NCBI RefSeq assembly: GCF_023091745.1
Contig: NC_068910.1
Span: 40,473,272 to 40,537,271 of the forward strand
Source: Budorcas taxicolor
Taxonomy: Eukaryota; Chordata; Mammalia; Artiodactyla; Bovidae
Direction of reading: 5' to 3'
DNA length: 64,000 bases
The notes beneath the pieces are model-generated. The model saw only the letters and a list, made by a program, of their open reading frames with translations. It was not told where the DNA came from and made no database searches. Position 1 is the first letter of the stretch; every line of letters starts with the position of its first letter. A program made the translations under genes and the position numbers. Shown one piece after another: positions 21,973 to 33,570 of this stretch.

Positions 21973-23850
21973 GTGTCATTTGGTGAATAGGGTGGTTACA
22001 CTGATATTACTGAGGGAATGCAGTTATTAGTAATAGCAAGGCCGACAGTAAGAGGATCTCTGAGTGAAGAACAGTATCTCTAGAGTAAAGAAGATGAAGG
22101 AGTTGAGAATCCAGGGAGAATTATTCACAGGTACATGTAACTCACAAAGAAGTGAGAGGGTAGCTGTAGAGAATGACAGTATGGCAAGTGAAAAAACCCC
22201 CAAGAAATAACATTGTAGAATGACTAAGAAAAGGCTGGTGATAGGTGGTGTGGTTTGATGGATGAAACTTCAATCTGTGGATGTTTTTAGGTCAAAGGGA
22301 GGGAGACATCTGAAAGCAGCAATGAGGAGCAAAGAGGGCCCCCCTCCATACCTGTAGGTATGAACAAGGACACAAAAGGAAAACAGAAATACACCAACTG
22401 TAGTGAAATGTAGGAAAGCAGTGTCCTTATAGGAGAATCAGGTCACAGAGAAAGAAGGTGAAGTAAATGATTGTAAGAGAGGTTGAGAAGTAGGAAGTTT
22501 TGTTTGACTCTGACCCTCCATTCCCACACATAGTAGATAAATGTTTGGGGGGTAGAGATAGGCAGGAGAAGGCTACAGAAAAGGGGATGCATAGAGACAG
22601 ATTTGAAATGAAGCTATGGGATTATGTGAGATTCCTAGTGACTGATCAAAACAAGAATAAAAGGTATGATGGAATTAGTCTTAATGCACAAGAGAGTGGT
22701 GTGATAGCACTTGTTGAAGAGGAAGGGGGAGATGATGGTATTGCCCAGAAAGACCAAAACAAGGGCAGGGCTATGTACCCCAATCTCGTCCAACACTTGG
22801 TCGCTAGTTCTGGTGTGAAGCTTTGTGTCATAGAATTTTTGCCTTCTGGTCAAGACCTTTGAGAAAGTGTACAATGTGACACATTATATACTTCAATCCT
22901 CAGGAGGGATCTAATGTATCAAAGCCATCCCCTCCTCCCAGACCAGGACTGGTTTCCCTTGCACTTTCTGGTTAATTCTTGGCCATGACTTGGCTGTCCC
23001 CATGGAATTGTTGGCTTTTCTTGTTTTTGATAGGCAGATAATCTTCAAGTTGAAAAACAGTTTTGAAAGCCATTTTTTTTCAAGAATGAGGATTGTGCTG
23101 AGCTGCTTTTTTGTCCTGTGCCTTTATCTTCAAAAGCTTTGTAGAGTTTGTCCTGTTTCACTTTCAAAACATAATAAAAGCATCAGTCTCTGCCCTTCAG
23201 GTTGTTCAAAGGTGAGAATACTTTTTATAATAAACAGTGTAGTTGAATGATAATGCTTATTGGGGCAAAATATTTCGCAAGGTGGGAGAATGAGCTCACA
23301 ATATAAAAAATAACCTTTTGTGGGTATAGAGCTAGGGTGACTGTGTCATTTCTCATCCAACCTAGGACACTTTTGAACGTGAAAGGGGATGATATGAATA
23401 ATTAATCTGGGACAGCAGGCACTATATTTATATGCTACTAAGCTCCTTTAACAAAGACATCCCAAAATATAGAAGCTTAAGTAACATAGAAGTTTCTTTC
23501 TCTGACATAATGATCCAGAGTAAGAGTTTGAAGGATGGAGAGTGGCCCTGTTTTCTTTTATCTCCACAAGTCTAAGGGCTGATCCATGTGCAACAATTTT
23601 GCAAACAGCGGGAAGAGAAAGGAAAGAGTGGCTGGGAGGTAATCAGAAGCTGTTTAGGAACTTAACTCAAAAACTGCTCACATCACTTCACCCATGTGGA
23701 GTGGCCATTGGACAGAAGGAAGCCATATGGCCACATTAGCTGCAAAGAAGGCTTCTCTCTAGCTGGTGGACTATTAAGAGAAGATATTGTTTGAGATATA
23801 ATTTCACCTACCTATAACAGATCAATTTACACATTGGTGAGGTAAATTTT
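21973..23850. other. No gene assigned; purine-rich DNA with a 120-codon open stretch
   Basis: 21973-22500 may continue the ancient tract to its left. The opening at 22500-22862 (plus, 120 codons, acidic and lysine-rich) has no family I recognise and lies in purine-rich DNA that favours chance openings. The part 23431-23790 (aagtttctttctctgacata, then ggccacattagctgcaaaga) resembles an old repeat I cannot name. Confidence 0.35.
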
Positions 23851-23987
23851 GGTGCTTCCCAGATGGTGCTAGTGGTAAAGAGACATGGGTTCAGTCCGTG
23901 GGTTGGAAAGATCCCCTGGAGGAGGGCATGACAATCCACTCCAGTATTCTTACCTGGGAAATCCCATGGACAGAGGAGTCTTGCAGC
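23851..23987 (+). mobile_element. Bov-tA SINE, partial
   Basis: Head with a deletion (gtgctagtggtaaagagaca), then ttggaaagatcccctggagg and the body to cagaggagtcttgcag; the tail is missing. Confidence 0.88.
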
Positions 23988-24049
23988 TCCTGTCCAGACC
24001 TATATATAACATAGAAAAGTTTTGGTGTTGTCCATGTAGTACCTGTGGT

Positions 24050-24462
24050 TCAGTTCAGTTCAGTTCAGTCGCTCAGTCGTGTCCATGAATCGCAGCACGC
24101 CAGGCCTCCCTGTCCATCACCAACTCCCGGAGTTCACTCAGATTTACGTCCATTGAGTCAGTGATGCCATCCAGCCATCTCATCCTCTGTCGTCCCCTTC
24201 TCCTCCTGCCCCCAATCCCTCCCAGCATCAGAGTCTTTTCCAATGAGTCAACTCTTCGCATGAGGTGGCCAAAGTAGTGGAGTTTCAGCTTTAGCATCAT
24301 TCCTTCCAAAGAACACCCAGGGCTGATCTCCTTCAGAATGGACTGGTTGGATCTCCTTGCAGTCCAAGGGACTCTCAAGAGTCTTCTCCAACACCACAGT
24401 TCAAAAGCATCAATTCTTTGGCGCTCAGCCTTCTTCACAGTCCAACTATCACATCCATACAT
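24050..24462 (-). mobile_element. BovB 3' end with TSD
   Basis: Antisense 5'-truncated BovB with an intact 129-codon frame over the C-terminal region (CDSWTVKKAERQRIDAFELW, LRVPWTARRSNQ). A short deletion near 24082 removes the SRTRLSD end. The 11-base repeat gtacctgtggt is at 24039-24049 and 24463-24473. Confidence 0.96.
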
Positions 24463-24473
24463 GTACCTGTGGT

Positions 24474-25046
24474 AGAATATATTAATCAGTTATCTAACCA
24501 ACAAGCATATGGGCAGCTAAGGCAAAAATACTAAGGACTATCATGTACATACTTGATAGATGTATGTTTGCACATACATGTAAATAATGTCACATATACA
24601 TTGAAATTTAAAATTAGTAGAATCTTTACACTTATTTTTGCTCACTAGAACACCAAAAGAACACTTGGAACTTTAAATTATTCTCATTTCACCCATGAAG
24701 ATGTTGGCATTAGAAAAAATTATCAAAAATCAACCTATCTAGAGCTACATGAGAGCGTCATATCCAATAAAACCTCTTTTCTCCATACTTCAAATTAAAG
24801 TTCACCATAATTGATGGATTTGTGTTTTCTTCTTGAATAATAGAAACAGAATCACAGACACTAGGATTCTAAGGACAGATGGGAATTTAGTGATCACTTG
24901 GTCGGCTATCCTCATTTTATTTTTGAAGAAATGAAGGCATAGACATGTTGAAACCTGACCAAAGTTTTTGAGCTAATCAATTCTAGAAGCAGGGCAGAAA
25001 TCTGTCTCACAAGAGTTCCTAATCCTTTTGCCTATTTAATTCTTTT
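24474..25046. other. No gene; possible MIR-like relic
   Basis: 24860-25015 has text like gatgggaatttagtgatcac and attttatttttgaagaaatg, which recalls an old MIR-type repeat, but it is too weak to call. Confidence 0.35.
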
Positions 25047-25676
25047 TGTTGGGGAAACATGGACACAGTGGCTGACTTTATTTTTCTGGGCTCCAAAATC
25101 TGGGTGGATGGTAATTGCAGCCATGAAATTAAAAGACGCTTGCTCCTTGGAAGGGAGCCTATGACCAACCTAGACAGCATATTAAAAAGCAGAGACATTA
25201 CTCTGCCAACAAAGGTCCATCTAGTCAGGGCTATGGTTTTTCCAGTAGTCATGTATGGTTGTGAAAGTTGGACTTTAAGAAAGCTGAGCGCCAAAGAATT
25301 GATGTTTTTGAACTGTGGTGTTGGAGAAGACTCTTGAGAGTCCCTTGGACTGTAAGGAGATCCAACCAGTCCATCCTAAAGGAAATCAGTCCTGTGTGTT
25401 CTTTGGAGGGACTGATGTTGAAGCTGAAACTCCACTACTTTGGCCACCTCGTGCAGAGAGCTAACTCATTTGAAAAGACCCTGATGCTGGGAAAGATTGA
25501 GAGCAGGAGGAGAAGGGGACGACAGAGGATTAGATGGTTGGATGGCATCACCGACACAATGGACGTGGGTTTGGGTGGACTCCAGGAGTTGGTGATGGAC
25601 AGGAAGGCCTGGCGTGCTGTGGTTCATGGGGTCGCAAAGAGTCGGACACGACTGAGCAACTGAACTGAACTGAACT
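25047..25676 (+). mobile_element. BovB 3' portion
   Basis: BovB from the region after the RT core (DTVADFIFLGSKI, EIKRRLLLGREPMTNLDSI, VHLVRAMVFPVVMYGCESW) to the (CTGAA)n tail at about 25676, with one frameshift near 25270-25330. No clear TSD. Confidence 0.96.
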
Positions 25677-25882
25677 AAGTGCAAGCTTTGAGTGGCAATA
25701 TCATAGTGACTTCTGAATGGCTGGCTGTATCTGTTTTTCTGTTTTGTACCTGTGGCTTCTCAAACTGGCTTCATTGAAGAGACCAACAGGGACATATAGC
25801 ATTACAAAAGAAAGAAAATGCCTTGTAAAATGTTTTTGCAGACCTAAGTAGCATACTTATTTCAACAATTTAAAAATCAAGT

Positions 25883-26790
25883 AATTTTGAATTTATTTTC
25901 GTGTGCGGTGTTAGAAAGTGATCTAGTTTCATTCTTTTACAAGTGGTTGACCAGTTTTCCCAGCACCACTTGTTAAAGAGATTGTCTTTACTCCATTGTA
26001 TATTCTTGCCTCCTTTGTCAAAGATAAGGTGTTCATATGTGTGTGGATTTATCTCTGGGCTTTCTATTTTGTTCCATTGATCTATATTTTTGTCTTTTGT
26101 GCCAGTACCATACTGTCTTGATAACTGTGGCTTTGTAGTAGAGCCTGAAGTCAGGCAAGTTGATTCCTCCAGTTCCATTCTTCTTTCTCAAGATTGCTTT
26201 GGCTATTCGAGGTTTTTTGTATTTCCATACAAATCTTGAAATTATTTGTTCTAGTTCTGTGAAAAATATCGCTGGTAGCTTGATAGGGATTGCATTGAAT
26301 TTGTAAATTGCTTTGGGTATTATACTCATTTTCACTATATTGATTCTTCCAATCCATGAACATGGTATATTTCTCCATCTATTAGTGTCCTCTTTGATTT
26401 CTTTCACCAGTGTTTTATAATTTTCTATATATAGGTCTTTAGTTTCTTTAGGTAGATATATTCCTAAGTATTTTATTCTTTTCATTGCAATGGTGAATGG
26501 AATTGTTTCCTTAATTTCTTTTTCTACTTTCTCATTATTAGTGTATAGGAATGCAAGGGATATCTGTGTGTTGATTTTATATCCTGCAACTTAGCTATAT
26601 TCATTGATTAGCTCTAGTAATTTTCTGAAGGAGTCTTTAGGGTTTTCTATGTAGAGGATCATGTCATCTGCAAACAGAGAGAGTTTTACTTCTTGTTTTC
26701 CAATTTGGATTCCTTTTATTTCTTTCTCTGCTCTGATTGCTGTGGCCAAAACTTCCAGAACTATGTTGAATAGTAGCGGTGAAAGTGGGC
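25883..26790 (-). mobile_element. Inverted 5' segment of a twin-primed L1 (ORF2 RT region)
   Basis: On the minus strand: PLLFNIVLEVLAT, the catalytic FADD box in LSLFADDMILYIEN, ELINEYS, then PFTIAMKRIKYLGI, IPCSWIGRINIVKMSI, KNGTGGINLPDFRLYYKAT, IFDKGGKNIQW and FLTPHTKINSK, all in L1 ORF2 order. A stop replaces Lys after NEYS (near 26590), and one frameshift lies near 26090. Its end in L1 coordinates meets the start of the direct segment with about 3 bases lost. The left flank carries the TSD aaaaatcaagt at 25872-25882. Confidence 0.96.
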
Positions 26791-28063
26791 TTAAAGATCT
26801 AAATGTAAGACCAGAAACTATAAAACTCCTAGAGGAGAACATAGGCAAAACACTCTCCGACATAAATCACAGCAGGATCCTCTATGATCCACCTCCCAGA
26901 ATTCTGGAAATAAAAGCAAAAATAAACAAATGGGATCTAATTAAAATTAAAAGCTTCTGCACAACAAAGGAAAATATAAGCAGGGTGAAAAGACAGCCTT
27001 CTGAATGGGAGAAAATAATAGCAAATGAAACAACTGACAAACAACTAATCTCAAAAATATACAAGCAACTTATGCAACTCAATTCCAGAAAAATAAACGA
27101 TCCAATCAAAAAATGGGCCAAAGAACTAAATAGACATTTCTCCAAAGAAGACATACAGATGGCTAACAAACACATGAAAAGATGCTCAACATCACTCATT
27201 ATTAGAGAAATGCAAATCAAAACCACAATGAGGTACCACTTCACACCAGTCAGAATGCCTGCGATCCAAAAATCTGCAAGCAATAAATGCTGGAGAGGAA
27301 TTGGAGAAAAGGGAACCCTCCTACACTGTTGGTGGGAATGCAAACTAGTACAACCACTCTGGAAAACAGTGTGGAGATTCCTTAAAAAATTGCAAATAGA
27401 ACTACCTTATGACCCAGCAATCCCACTGCTGGGCATACACACCGAGGAAACCAGAATTGAAAGAGACACATGTACCCCAATGTTCATCACAGCACTGTTT
27501 ATAATAGCCAGGACATGGAAACAACCTAGATGTCCATCAGCAGATGAATGGATAAGAAAGCAGTGGTACATATACACAATGGAGTATTACTCAGCCGTTA
27601 AAAAGAATATATTTGAATCAGTTCTGATGAGATGGATGAAACTGGAGCCGATTATACAGAGTGAAGTAAGCCAGAAAGAAAAACAGCAATACAGTATACT
27701 AACACATATATATGGAATTTAGAAAGATGGCAATGATGACCCTGTATGCAAGACAGCAAAAGAGACACAGATGTGTAGAGCGGACTTTTGGACTCAGAGG
27801 GAGAGGGAGAGGGTGGGATGATTTGGGAGAATGGCATTGAAACATGTATACTATCATGTAAGAATCGAATCACCAGTCTATGTCTGATGCAGGATACAGG
27901 ATGCTTGGGGCTGGTGCACAGGGATGACCCAGAGGGATGTTGTGGGGAGGGCGTTGGGAGGGGGGTTCATGTTTGGGAACACATGTACACCCATGGTGGA
28001 TTCATGTCAATGTATGACAAAACCAATACAGTATTGTAAAGTAAAATAAAGTAAAAAAAAAAA
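26791..28063 (+). mobile_element. Direct 3' segment of the same L1 (ORF2 end, 3'UTR, poly-A)
   Basis: Sense L1 ORF2 from KDLNVRPETIKLLEENIGK, through WKQPRCPSADEWI and YIYTMEYYSAVKKN, to the natural stop at 27720-27722, without a break (about 310 codons). A bovine-type 3'UTR (gagggagagggagagggtgg near 27795; acaaaaccaatacagtattg near 28016) and an A-rich end (28053-28068) follow. The TSD aaaaatcaagt recurs at 28064-28074. The wider opening 26661-27722 starts in the inverted part, so its first ~44 codons are not L1 protein. Confidence 0.97.
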
Positions 28064-28154
28064 AAAAATCAAGTTATAGTGCCTGTTCTTAACTTGAGAT
28101 TTCTACCATGAACTTTCCCGTGGGGAGAAATATGTCAATGTATGTTTTATATGT

Positions 28155-28382
28155 TTTAAAGTATGGGAATACCTTATTTTATTGTACTTTTCTTAATTGC
28201 AATTCATAGAAACTCCATTTCTTATGGATTAAAGGTTTGTGACAACACTGTGTTAAACAAATTTATTGGCATTGTTTTTTCAACAGCATTTGCTTACTGC
28301 ATGTCTCTGTGTCACATGTTGCTACTTCTCACAGTTTTTATAACTTCAGTATTTTGTGGTGGTCTGTGATCAGTGACATTTC
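28155..28382 (+). mobile_element. Tigger-type (TcMar) DNA transposon fragment
   Basis: Follows the Tigger1 left end: aataccttattttattgtac, aggtttgtgacaacactgtg, caacagcatttgcttactgc, gtctctgtgtcacatgttg, gtggtctgtgatcagtgaca. No transposase frame survives. Confidence 0.75.
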
Positions 28383-28383
28383 T

Positions 28384-28555
28384 TTAAATTTTTATTTATT
28401 TTTAAAATTGGCATATAATTGCTTTACAATGTTTTGTTAGTTTCTGCTATACAACATGAATCAGCTATATGTATACATATATCCTCTCCTTCTTAAGCCT
28501 CCCACCTACCCCCAACCCCCCTTCCTACCCCTCTAAGATTATCACTTTTTTGCAT
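28384..28555 (-). mobile_element. L1 3'UTR fragment
   Basis: Antisense: aattggcatataattgcttt, acaatgttttgttagtttct, then a C-rich stretch ccacctacccccaacccccc. Confidence 0.85.
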
Positions 28556-28571
28556 TATTCACTTTATTTAT

Positions 28572-28961
28572 CAGTTCAGTTGCTCAGTCGTGTCCGACTT
28601 TTTGCAACCCCATGAATCGCAGCAAGCCACGCCTCCCTGTCCATCACCAACTCCCGGAGTTCACTCAGACTCACATCCATCCAGTCAGTGATGCCATCCA
28701 GCCATCTCATCCTCTGTCGTCCCCTTCTCCTCCTGCCCCCAATCCCTCCCAGCATCAAAGTCTTTTCCAATGAGTCAACTCTGTGCATGAGCTGACCAAA
28801 GTACTGGTGTTTCAGCTTTAGCATCATTCCTTTCAAAGAACACCCAGGGCTGATCTCCTTCAGAATGGACTGGTTGGATCTCCTTGCAGTCCAAGGGACT
28901 CTCAAGAGTCTTCTCCAACACCACAGTTCAAGAGCATCAATTCTTCGGCACTCAGCCTTCT
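28572..28961 (-). mobile_element. BovB 3' end
   Basis: Antisense BovB C-terminus (RIDALELWCWRRLLRVPWTA, then LVMDREAWLAAIHGVAKSRT). Truncated at 28961. The frame is open over this part. Confidence 0.95.
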
Positions 28962-29014
28962 TATGGTGGTCTGGAATTGAACCTATGTCATCTTCAAGAT
29001 ATGCTGGTGAGCGG

Positions 29015-29032
29015 CACATGTGCGCGCGCGCG

Positions 29033-29072
<40 letters not shown>
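29015..29072. repeat. Alternating purine-pyrimidine microsatellite (CG/CA)n
   Basis: cacatgtgcgcgcgcgcgca then a pure (CA)n run to 29072: 58 bases of strict alternation, with a CpG-rich core at 29021-29033. Such tracts can adopt Z-DNA. Confidence 0.97.
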
Positions 29073-29073
<1 letters not shown>

Positions 29074-29892
29074 GTGTTTTTGAACTGTATATAAGTTTTC
29101 TTTCTGGTTTTGTGTCATTTATTTCCAACATGGTTATTTAAAGGTGCCATTTAAACCTTCATATAGTACAAGTCAATCATAACGTTGTACTTTGCCAGAA
29201 AGTTCACACAGGGAACCAGCAAGGACCCCTTAAGAAAAAGTGCTATTCAGAGACCCAAGAATAGCATGACCACTTGCCAAGATAATGGTGAGATTAATCT
29301 CAGGAAGGAGTGAAAATTACTTAATGTTTGTGGCGGTGAGAAGTCTCTGCCCTCAAGTGGAGTCCAGGTCTCCGCCATCAAAGCTAAGATGCACACTGAG
29401 AGTGAAATGAGAGTGTCTCCTCAAGGTTCATGAAGATCATTTCTACCCAAGCGGAGTGTAAGCATAATGGCTTCCAGGAAAATCTACTGCAATTGGCTTT
29501 GACACAAGGTTCCTCTGCTTTTTGTGGGAAAGAGGCTCAGACAAGTGAAAGATTTCCAGCCTTTCTGAAAGAGAGGAAAGCTACATTTCCTTTTAAAGAA
29601 TAGTTCAAGAAGGTGAGAGCAGGAGAAATTTTTAAAAATAGACCTAAATGACAAAAATCACATTGTTAGATAAAAGCAGTAGAATGCAGACAGTTTGAAA
29701 TCTAGGTACAGAGGAAATGAAAAGCAGGTCAAAATTAAGTGCTTAAATGTTAAAGAAACCGAGCAAAGCCTAAACATGCTGTGAATGGTGAAATTGTACT
29801 TGCTTCTTATTTTTCTTTTATTGGGAGCTTATCTGTATTTTTCTAGATTTTATATATGTAAAATATTTTTATAATATAAAATACAATAAAAT
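29073..29892. other. No gene or repeat recognised
   Basis: About 800 bases of mixed-composition DNA (less AT-rich at 29200-29560) with no family I recognise. Confidence 0.4.
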
Positions 29893-29904
29893 GTATTATA
29901 TACA

Positions 29905-30090
29905 CAGACTTCCCAGGAGCACTCGTGGTAAGGAACTACGCCTGCTTATGCAGGAGACATATGAGACACAGGTTTGATCCCTGGGTCGGGAGGATCCCCT
30001 GGAGGAAATGGCAACCCACTGCAGTATTCTTGCCTGGACAAAGGGTGGCAAAGAATCTGACATGACTGAAGTGATTAAGCATGCGCGCAG
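29905..30090 (+). mobile_element. Bov-tA SINE with TSD
   Basis: Diverged Bov-tA (ggtttgatccctgggtcggg, cactgcagtattcttgcctg, tctgacatgactgaagtgat). Perfect 12-base repeats gtattatataca at 29893-29904 and 30091-30102. Confidence 0.94.
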
Positions 30091-30102
30091 GTATTATATA
30101 CA

Positions 30103-30604
30103 AAGGGACAGAATATGCTATAGAACATAAGAATTTTCATTGAGATTGAAAGTCTCACTAACATGAGAAGTTCTTTCAGTGATTATACATTTTAAACCTA
30201 AAATTAAGATGTGTGGTTTAAAATACATTCACACAATTTTTCCTAATTTGTCATGTGTTTATTTGACAGAGCCTCAAATGTTATACAAATTAAATCTAAT
30301 TTGCTTCTATATTCAGGGAATTGCATCTGTCCTAAAAAATTTGGTGCAAATGGTGGCTGTATAAGCAGTCTTCATTTAGCTCATTGATTTCAATGAATAT
30401 TAAATTTATGGTCTAATAACACTGATATATGTGGTAGACATTAAGAAATATTCTATTAGGATGAAAATATTAAGAAGACTAGAAAAGTTTAGGACCTTGC
30501 TGAAAAGATAATATAATGCATATTTCAAAGTATTGTTAATGGACACCTCAGTAGTTTAAAAATGCATTACTATTGTTTTTCAAAGATACTGATATTTTAG
30601 CCTA
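30103..30604. other. No gene or repeat recognised
   Basis: AT-rich. Nothing recognised. Confidence 0.4.
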
Positions 30605-31523
30605 TATTTTTTATTTTTCTCCAACTTTATTAAGATATAATTGACATGCATTGCTATATTGCATTAGGGTATATTGCATAATGGTTTGACTTATATTGTG
30701 AAATGATTACCACTATAAATTTAGTTAGAATTCATCATCTCATAAAGTACATCTCATGAAGAAAAGTTAAAAAAAAAAAAAGAAAGAAATTGTGATGAGA
30801 AATCTTAGGATTTACTCTGTTAGCAGCTTTCATTTATATCATACAGCAAAGTTATCTGTATTCACCATGCTGTATATTATACTGCTAGTACTTATTTATC
30901 TTATAACTGGAAGTTTGTACCTTTTGACCATCTTCCTCCATTTTCCACCACCCCAAACTCTGCATCTGGTAACCAGAAATCTGTTTCACTTCTATATAAT
31001 TTTGTTTATTTGCTTTCCACATTTAGGTGAGATTATATAATCTTTGTCTTTGTCTATCTTATTTCACTTACCATAATGTCTATGACATCTGTTCATATTG
31101 TCACAAATGGCAGAATTTCCTTTTGTTTATGGCTGAATAGCATTCCAATGTGTGCATATAGCCATAGCATCTTTTTTCCACTTTTCTGTCCATGGACACT
31201 AAGGAGGTTTTTCACATCTTGGCTAGTGTAAATAATGCTGCTATATACATGGAGTTTTTTAAAACAATATTTTAATTTCTTTTATATATTCACAAAAGTG
31301 GAATTGTTGGATCATATGACAGTTCTATTTGAAGTTTTTGAGGAACCTCCATACTGTTTTCCACAGTGGCTACAAGAATACAATCTCATCAACAGTGTAT
31401 GAGGGTTCCCTTTTCCCTACATCCTTACGAACACTTGTTATTTCTTATCTTTTATTATAATAGTAATTCTAATAGTTGTGACATGATATCTCATTGTGAT
31501 TTTGATTTACATTCCCTAATGGC
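30605..31523 (-). mobile_element. L1M, antisense, left part
   Basis: Antisense L1M 3'UTR (aactttattaagatataatt gacatgcatt) and ORF2 end (ttatggctgaatagcattcc near 31128; gaggaacctccatactgttt near 31340). A (A)n-rich run at 30765-30788 interrupts the 3'UTR. Split by a BovB piece. Confidence 0.88.
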
Positions 31524-31640
31524 TGTGAGTCTGAGTGAACTCCGGGAGTTGGTGATGGACAGGGAGGCCTGGTGTGCTGCGATTCATGGGATCGCAAAGA
31601 GTCGGATATGACTGAGAGACTGAACTGAACTGAACTGAAT
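31524..31640 (+). mobile_element. Very short BovB 3' end inside L1M
   Basis: 117 bases: gtgagtctgagtgaactccg to the (CTGAA)n tail. It lies in an L1M sequence that reads on either side (attccctaatggctg / aactagtgatattaaac). Confidence 0.93.
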
Positions 31641-32375
31641 AACTAGTGATATTAAACATCTTTCCATGTACCTATTGGGCTTTTGTATATCTTTCCTGAA
31701 GAAACTTCTCTTCAGGTCTTTTGCCCATTTTTAAATTGGATTGTTTTGGGTTTTTATTTTTGTTTTATGCTGTTGAGTTGTATGCATTCATTGTATATTT
31801 TGGATATAATATCAGATATATGGTCTGCAAGTACTTTTCCCCATTCTATAGGCTGTCTTTTTTACTTTGCTCGTTCTTTCTCTTGCTATACAGAAACTTT
31901 TCAGTATGATGTAATCCCACTTGCTTATTTATATTAGTTTGTGGTTTAGATGTCATATCCAAAATAACTTTGCCAAGGACCATGTCAAGTAGGTATTTTT
32001 GTATGTTTTATTCTGTAAGACTTTCATATCTTACATATTAGTTGTTAATGTATTTTGAATTAAGTTTTGTTAGTGGTATAATAGGGGTCTAGTTTCATTC
32101 TTTTGCATGTGAATATCCAGTTTTCCCAACACCATCTATTGCAGTGGTTGTCTTTTATCCACTGAGTATTTTTAGTCCCCTTGTCAAATATTGGTTGACT
32201 TAGACTTATTTCTAGGCTCTAAATGCTCTTACATTTTGTCTGTTTTAGTGTCAGTACCCTACTCTTTTGGTTACTATATCTTTATCATAATAAAGATATG
32301 CTGTTGAAATAAGGAACTATGATGCCTCCCAGTTTGCTCTTTCTGAAGACTATTTTGACTATTGGTGTCATATAT
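31641..32375 (-). mobile_element. L1M, antisense, right part
   Basis: Antisense L1 ORF2 continues: ttttgcccatttttaaattg (31719), gggtctagtttcattctttt gcatgtg (32086), to tgcctcccagtttgctcttt at about 32320. Many breaks. Confidence 0.9.
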
Positions 32376-32384
32376 ATGTATTTC

Positions 32385-32578
32385 ATATATATTTTATTTT
32401 TACACCAGTTTTTATTGGAATATAGTTGCTTTACAATGTTGTATTAGTTTCTGTTGAACAGGAAAATGAATTACCCATACATATACATATCTCCGTTTTG
32501 GACTTCCTTTTCATTCCAGTCACCATAGTGAATTAAGTAGAGTTCCCTGTATTGTAGAGCATGTTCCCATTTTTTAGG
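32385..32578 (-). mobile_element. L1 3'UTR, left part, split by a SINE
   Basis: Antisense L1 3'UTR: ttattggaatatagttgctt, tacaatgttgtattagtttc, cctgtattgtagagcatg. Confidence 0.88.
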
Positions 32579-32752
32579 GGGCTTCCCTGGTGACTTAGAT
32601 GGTAAGGAAACTGCCTGCAATGCAGAAGACCCAGGTTCAGTCCCTGGGTTGGGAAGATCCCCTGGAGAAGGGAATGGCTATCCAATCCAGTATTCTTGCC
32701 TGGATAATTCCTTGGACAGAGAAGCCTGACTGGTCCAAGGGGTTGCAAAGTT
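32579..32752 (+). mobile_element. Bov-tA SINE inside L1
   Basis: gggcttccctggtgacttag head and body to ccaaggggttgcaaagt; the final tail is lost. Confidence 0.94.
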
Positions 32753-33125
32753 CTCATTAGTTATTTATTTTATATACATTATCAGTGTTATATATATATA
32801 TATATATATGTCAATCCCAGTTTCCCAATTCTTCCCATCCCCCTCATTCCCTTTTGGTATCCAGATATTCATTCTCTATATCTGTGTCTCTGTTTCTGCT
32901 TTGCAAGTAAGATCATCTATACCATTTTTCTAGATTCCACATATATGTGTTAATATATTCATACAGTATTTGCTTTTCTTCTTCTGACTTACCTCACCCT
33001 GTATGACACTCTGGGGCCATCCACATCTCTTCAAATGACTCAATTTCATTCCTTTTATGGCTGAGTAATATTCCATTGTATATAGATACCACATCTTCTC
33101 TCATCCATTCCTCTGTTGATGAAAG
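32753..33125 (-). mobile_element. L1 3' end, right part
   Basis: Antisense L1 resumes after a (TA)n run (32787-32809): ctccacatatatgtgtt-like text, then ggctgagtaatattccattg at 33059, and stops near 33120. Confidence 0.9.
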
Positions 33126-33247
33126 ACTTATGCTGCCAGTTTGGTGATAACACTTCTGTGCTGTAAACTTTCTTTAGAAAGCTAAAATATACTCTTTAGG
33201 AGAAATTTCACAGTTTGTGACACTTTTTAGTGCCTATTAAATAATTA

Positions 33248-33457
33248 GGGCTTCCCTGGTGACTCAGACAGTAAAGAATCCACCTGCAATGCAAGAGACC
33301 TGGGTTCAGTCCCTGGGTTGGGAAGATGCCCTGGAGAAGGACAGGGCAACTCACTCCACTATTCTTGCCTGGAGAATTCCCATGAACAAAGGAGCCTGGT
33401 GGGCTATAGTCTATGAGATCGCAGAGTTGGACATGATTCAGCAACTAAGTACAGCAC
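33248..33457 (+). mobile_element. Bov-tA SINE with 12-base TSD
   Basis: Complete Bov-tA (gggcttccctggtgactcag to gcaactaagtacagcac). Perfect repeats attaaataatta at 33236-33247 and 33458-33469. Confidence 0.96.
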
Positions 33458-33570
33458 ATTAAATAATTAAAATTTACAGAAAATTTTATTGGAATTTATA
33501 CATCCAAATGACTACCCAAACTAAACAGGACAGATGTACGATTTTTATATCAACATGCCCATTCATGCAG

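Noticed and set aside
22500..22862. A 120-codon acidic, lysine-rich opening as a possible small protein
   Set aside because: Purine-rich DNA favours such openings; no domain, no start context or splice signals that stand out, and antisense openings of similar size overlap it.
26661..27722. A 353-codon open stretch, the longest in the window
   Set aside because: Its first ~44 codons come from the antisense strand of the inverted L1 part and the rest is L1 ORF2. The junction creates it; it is not a host gene and the start is accidental.
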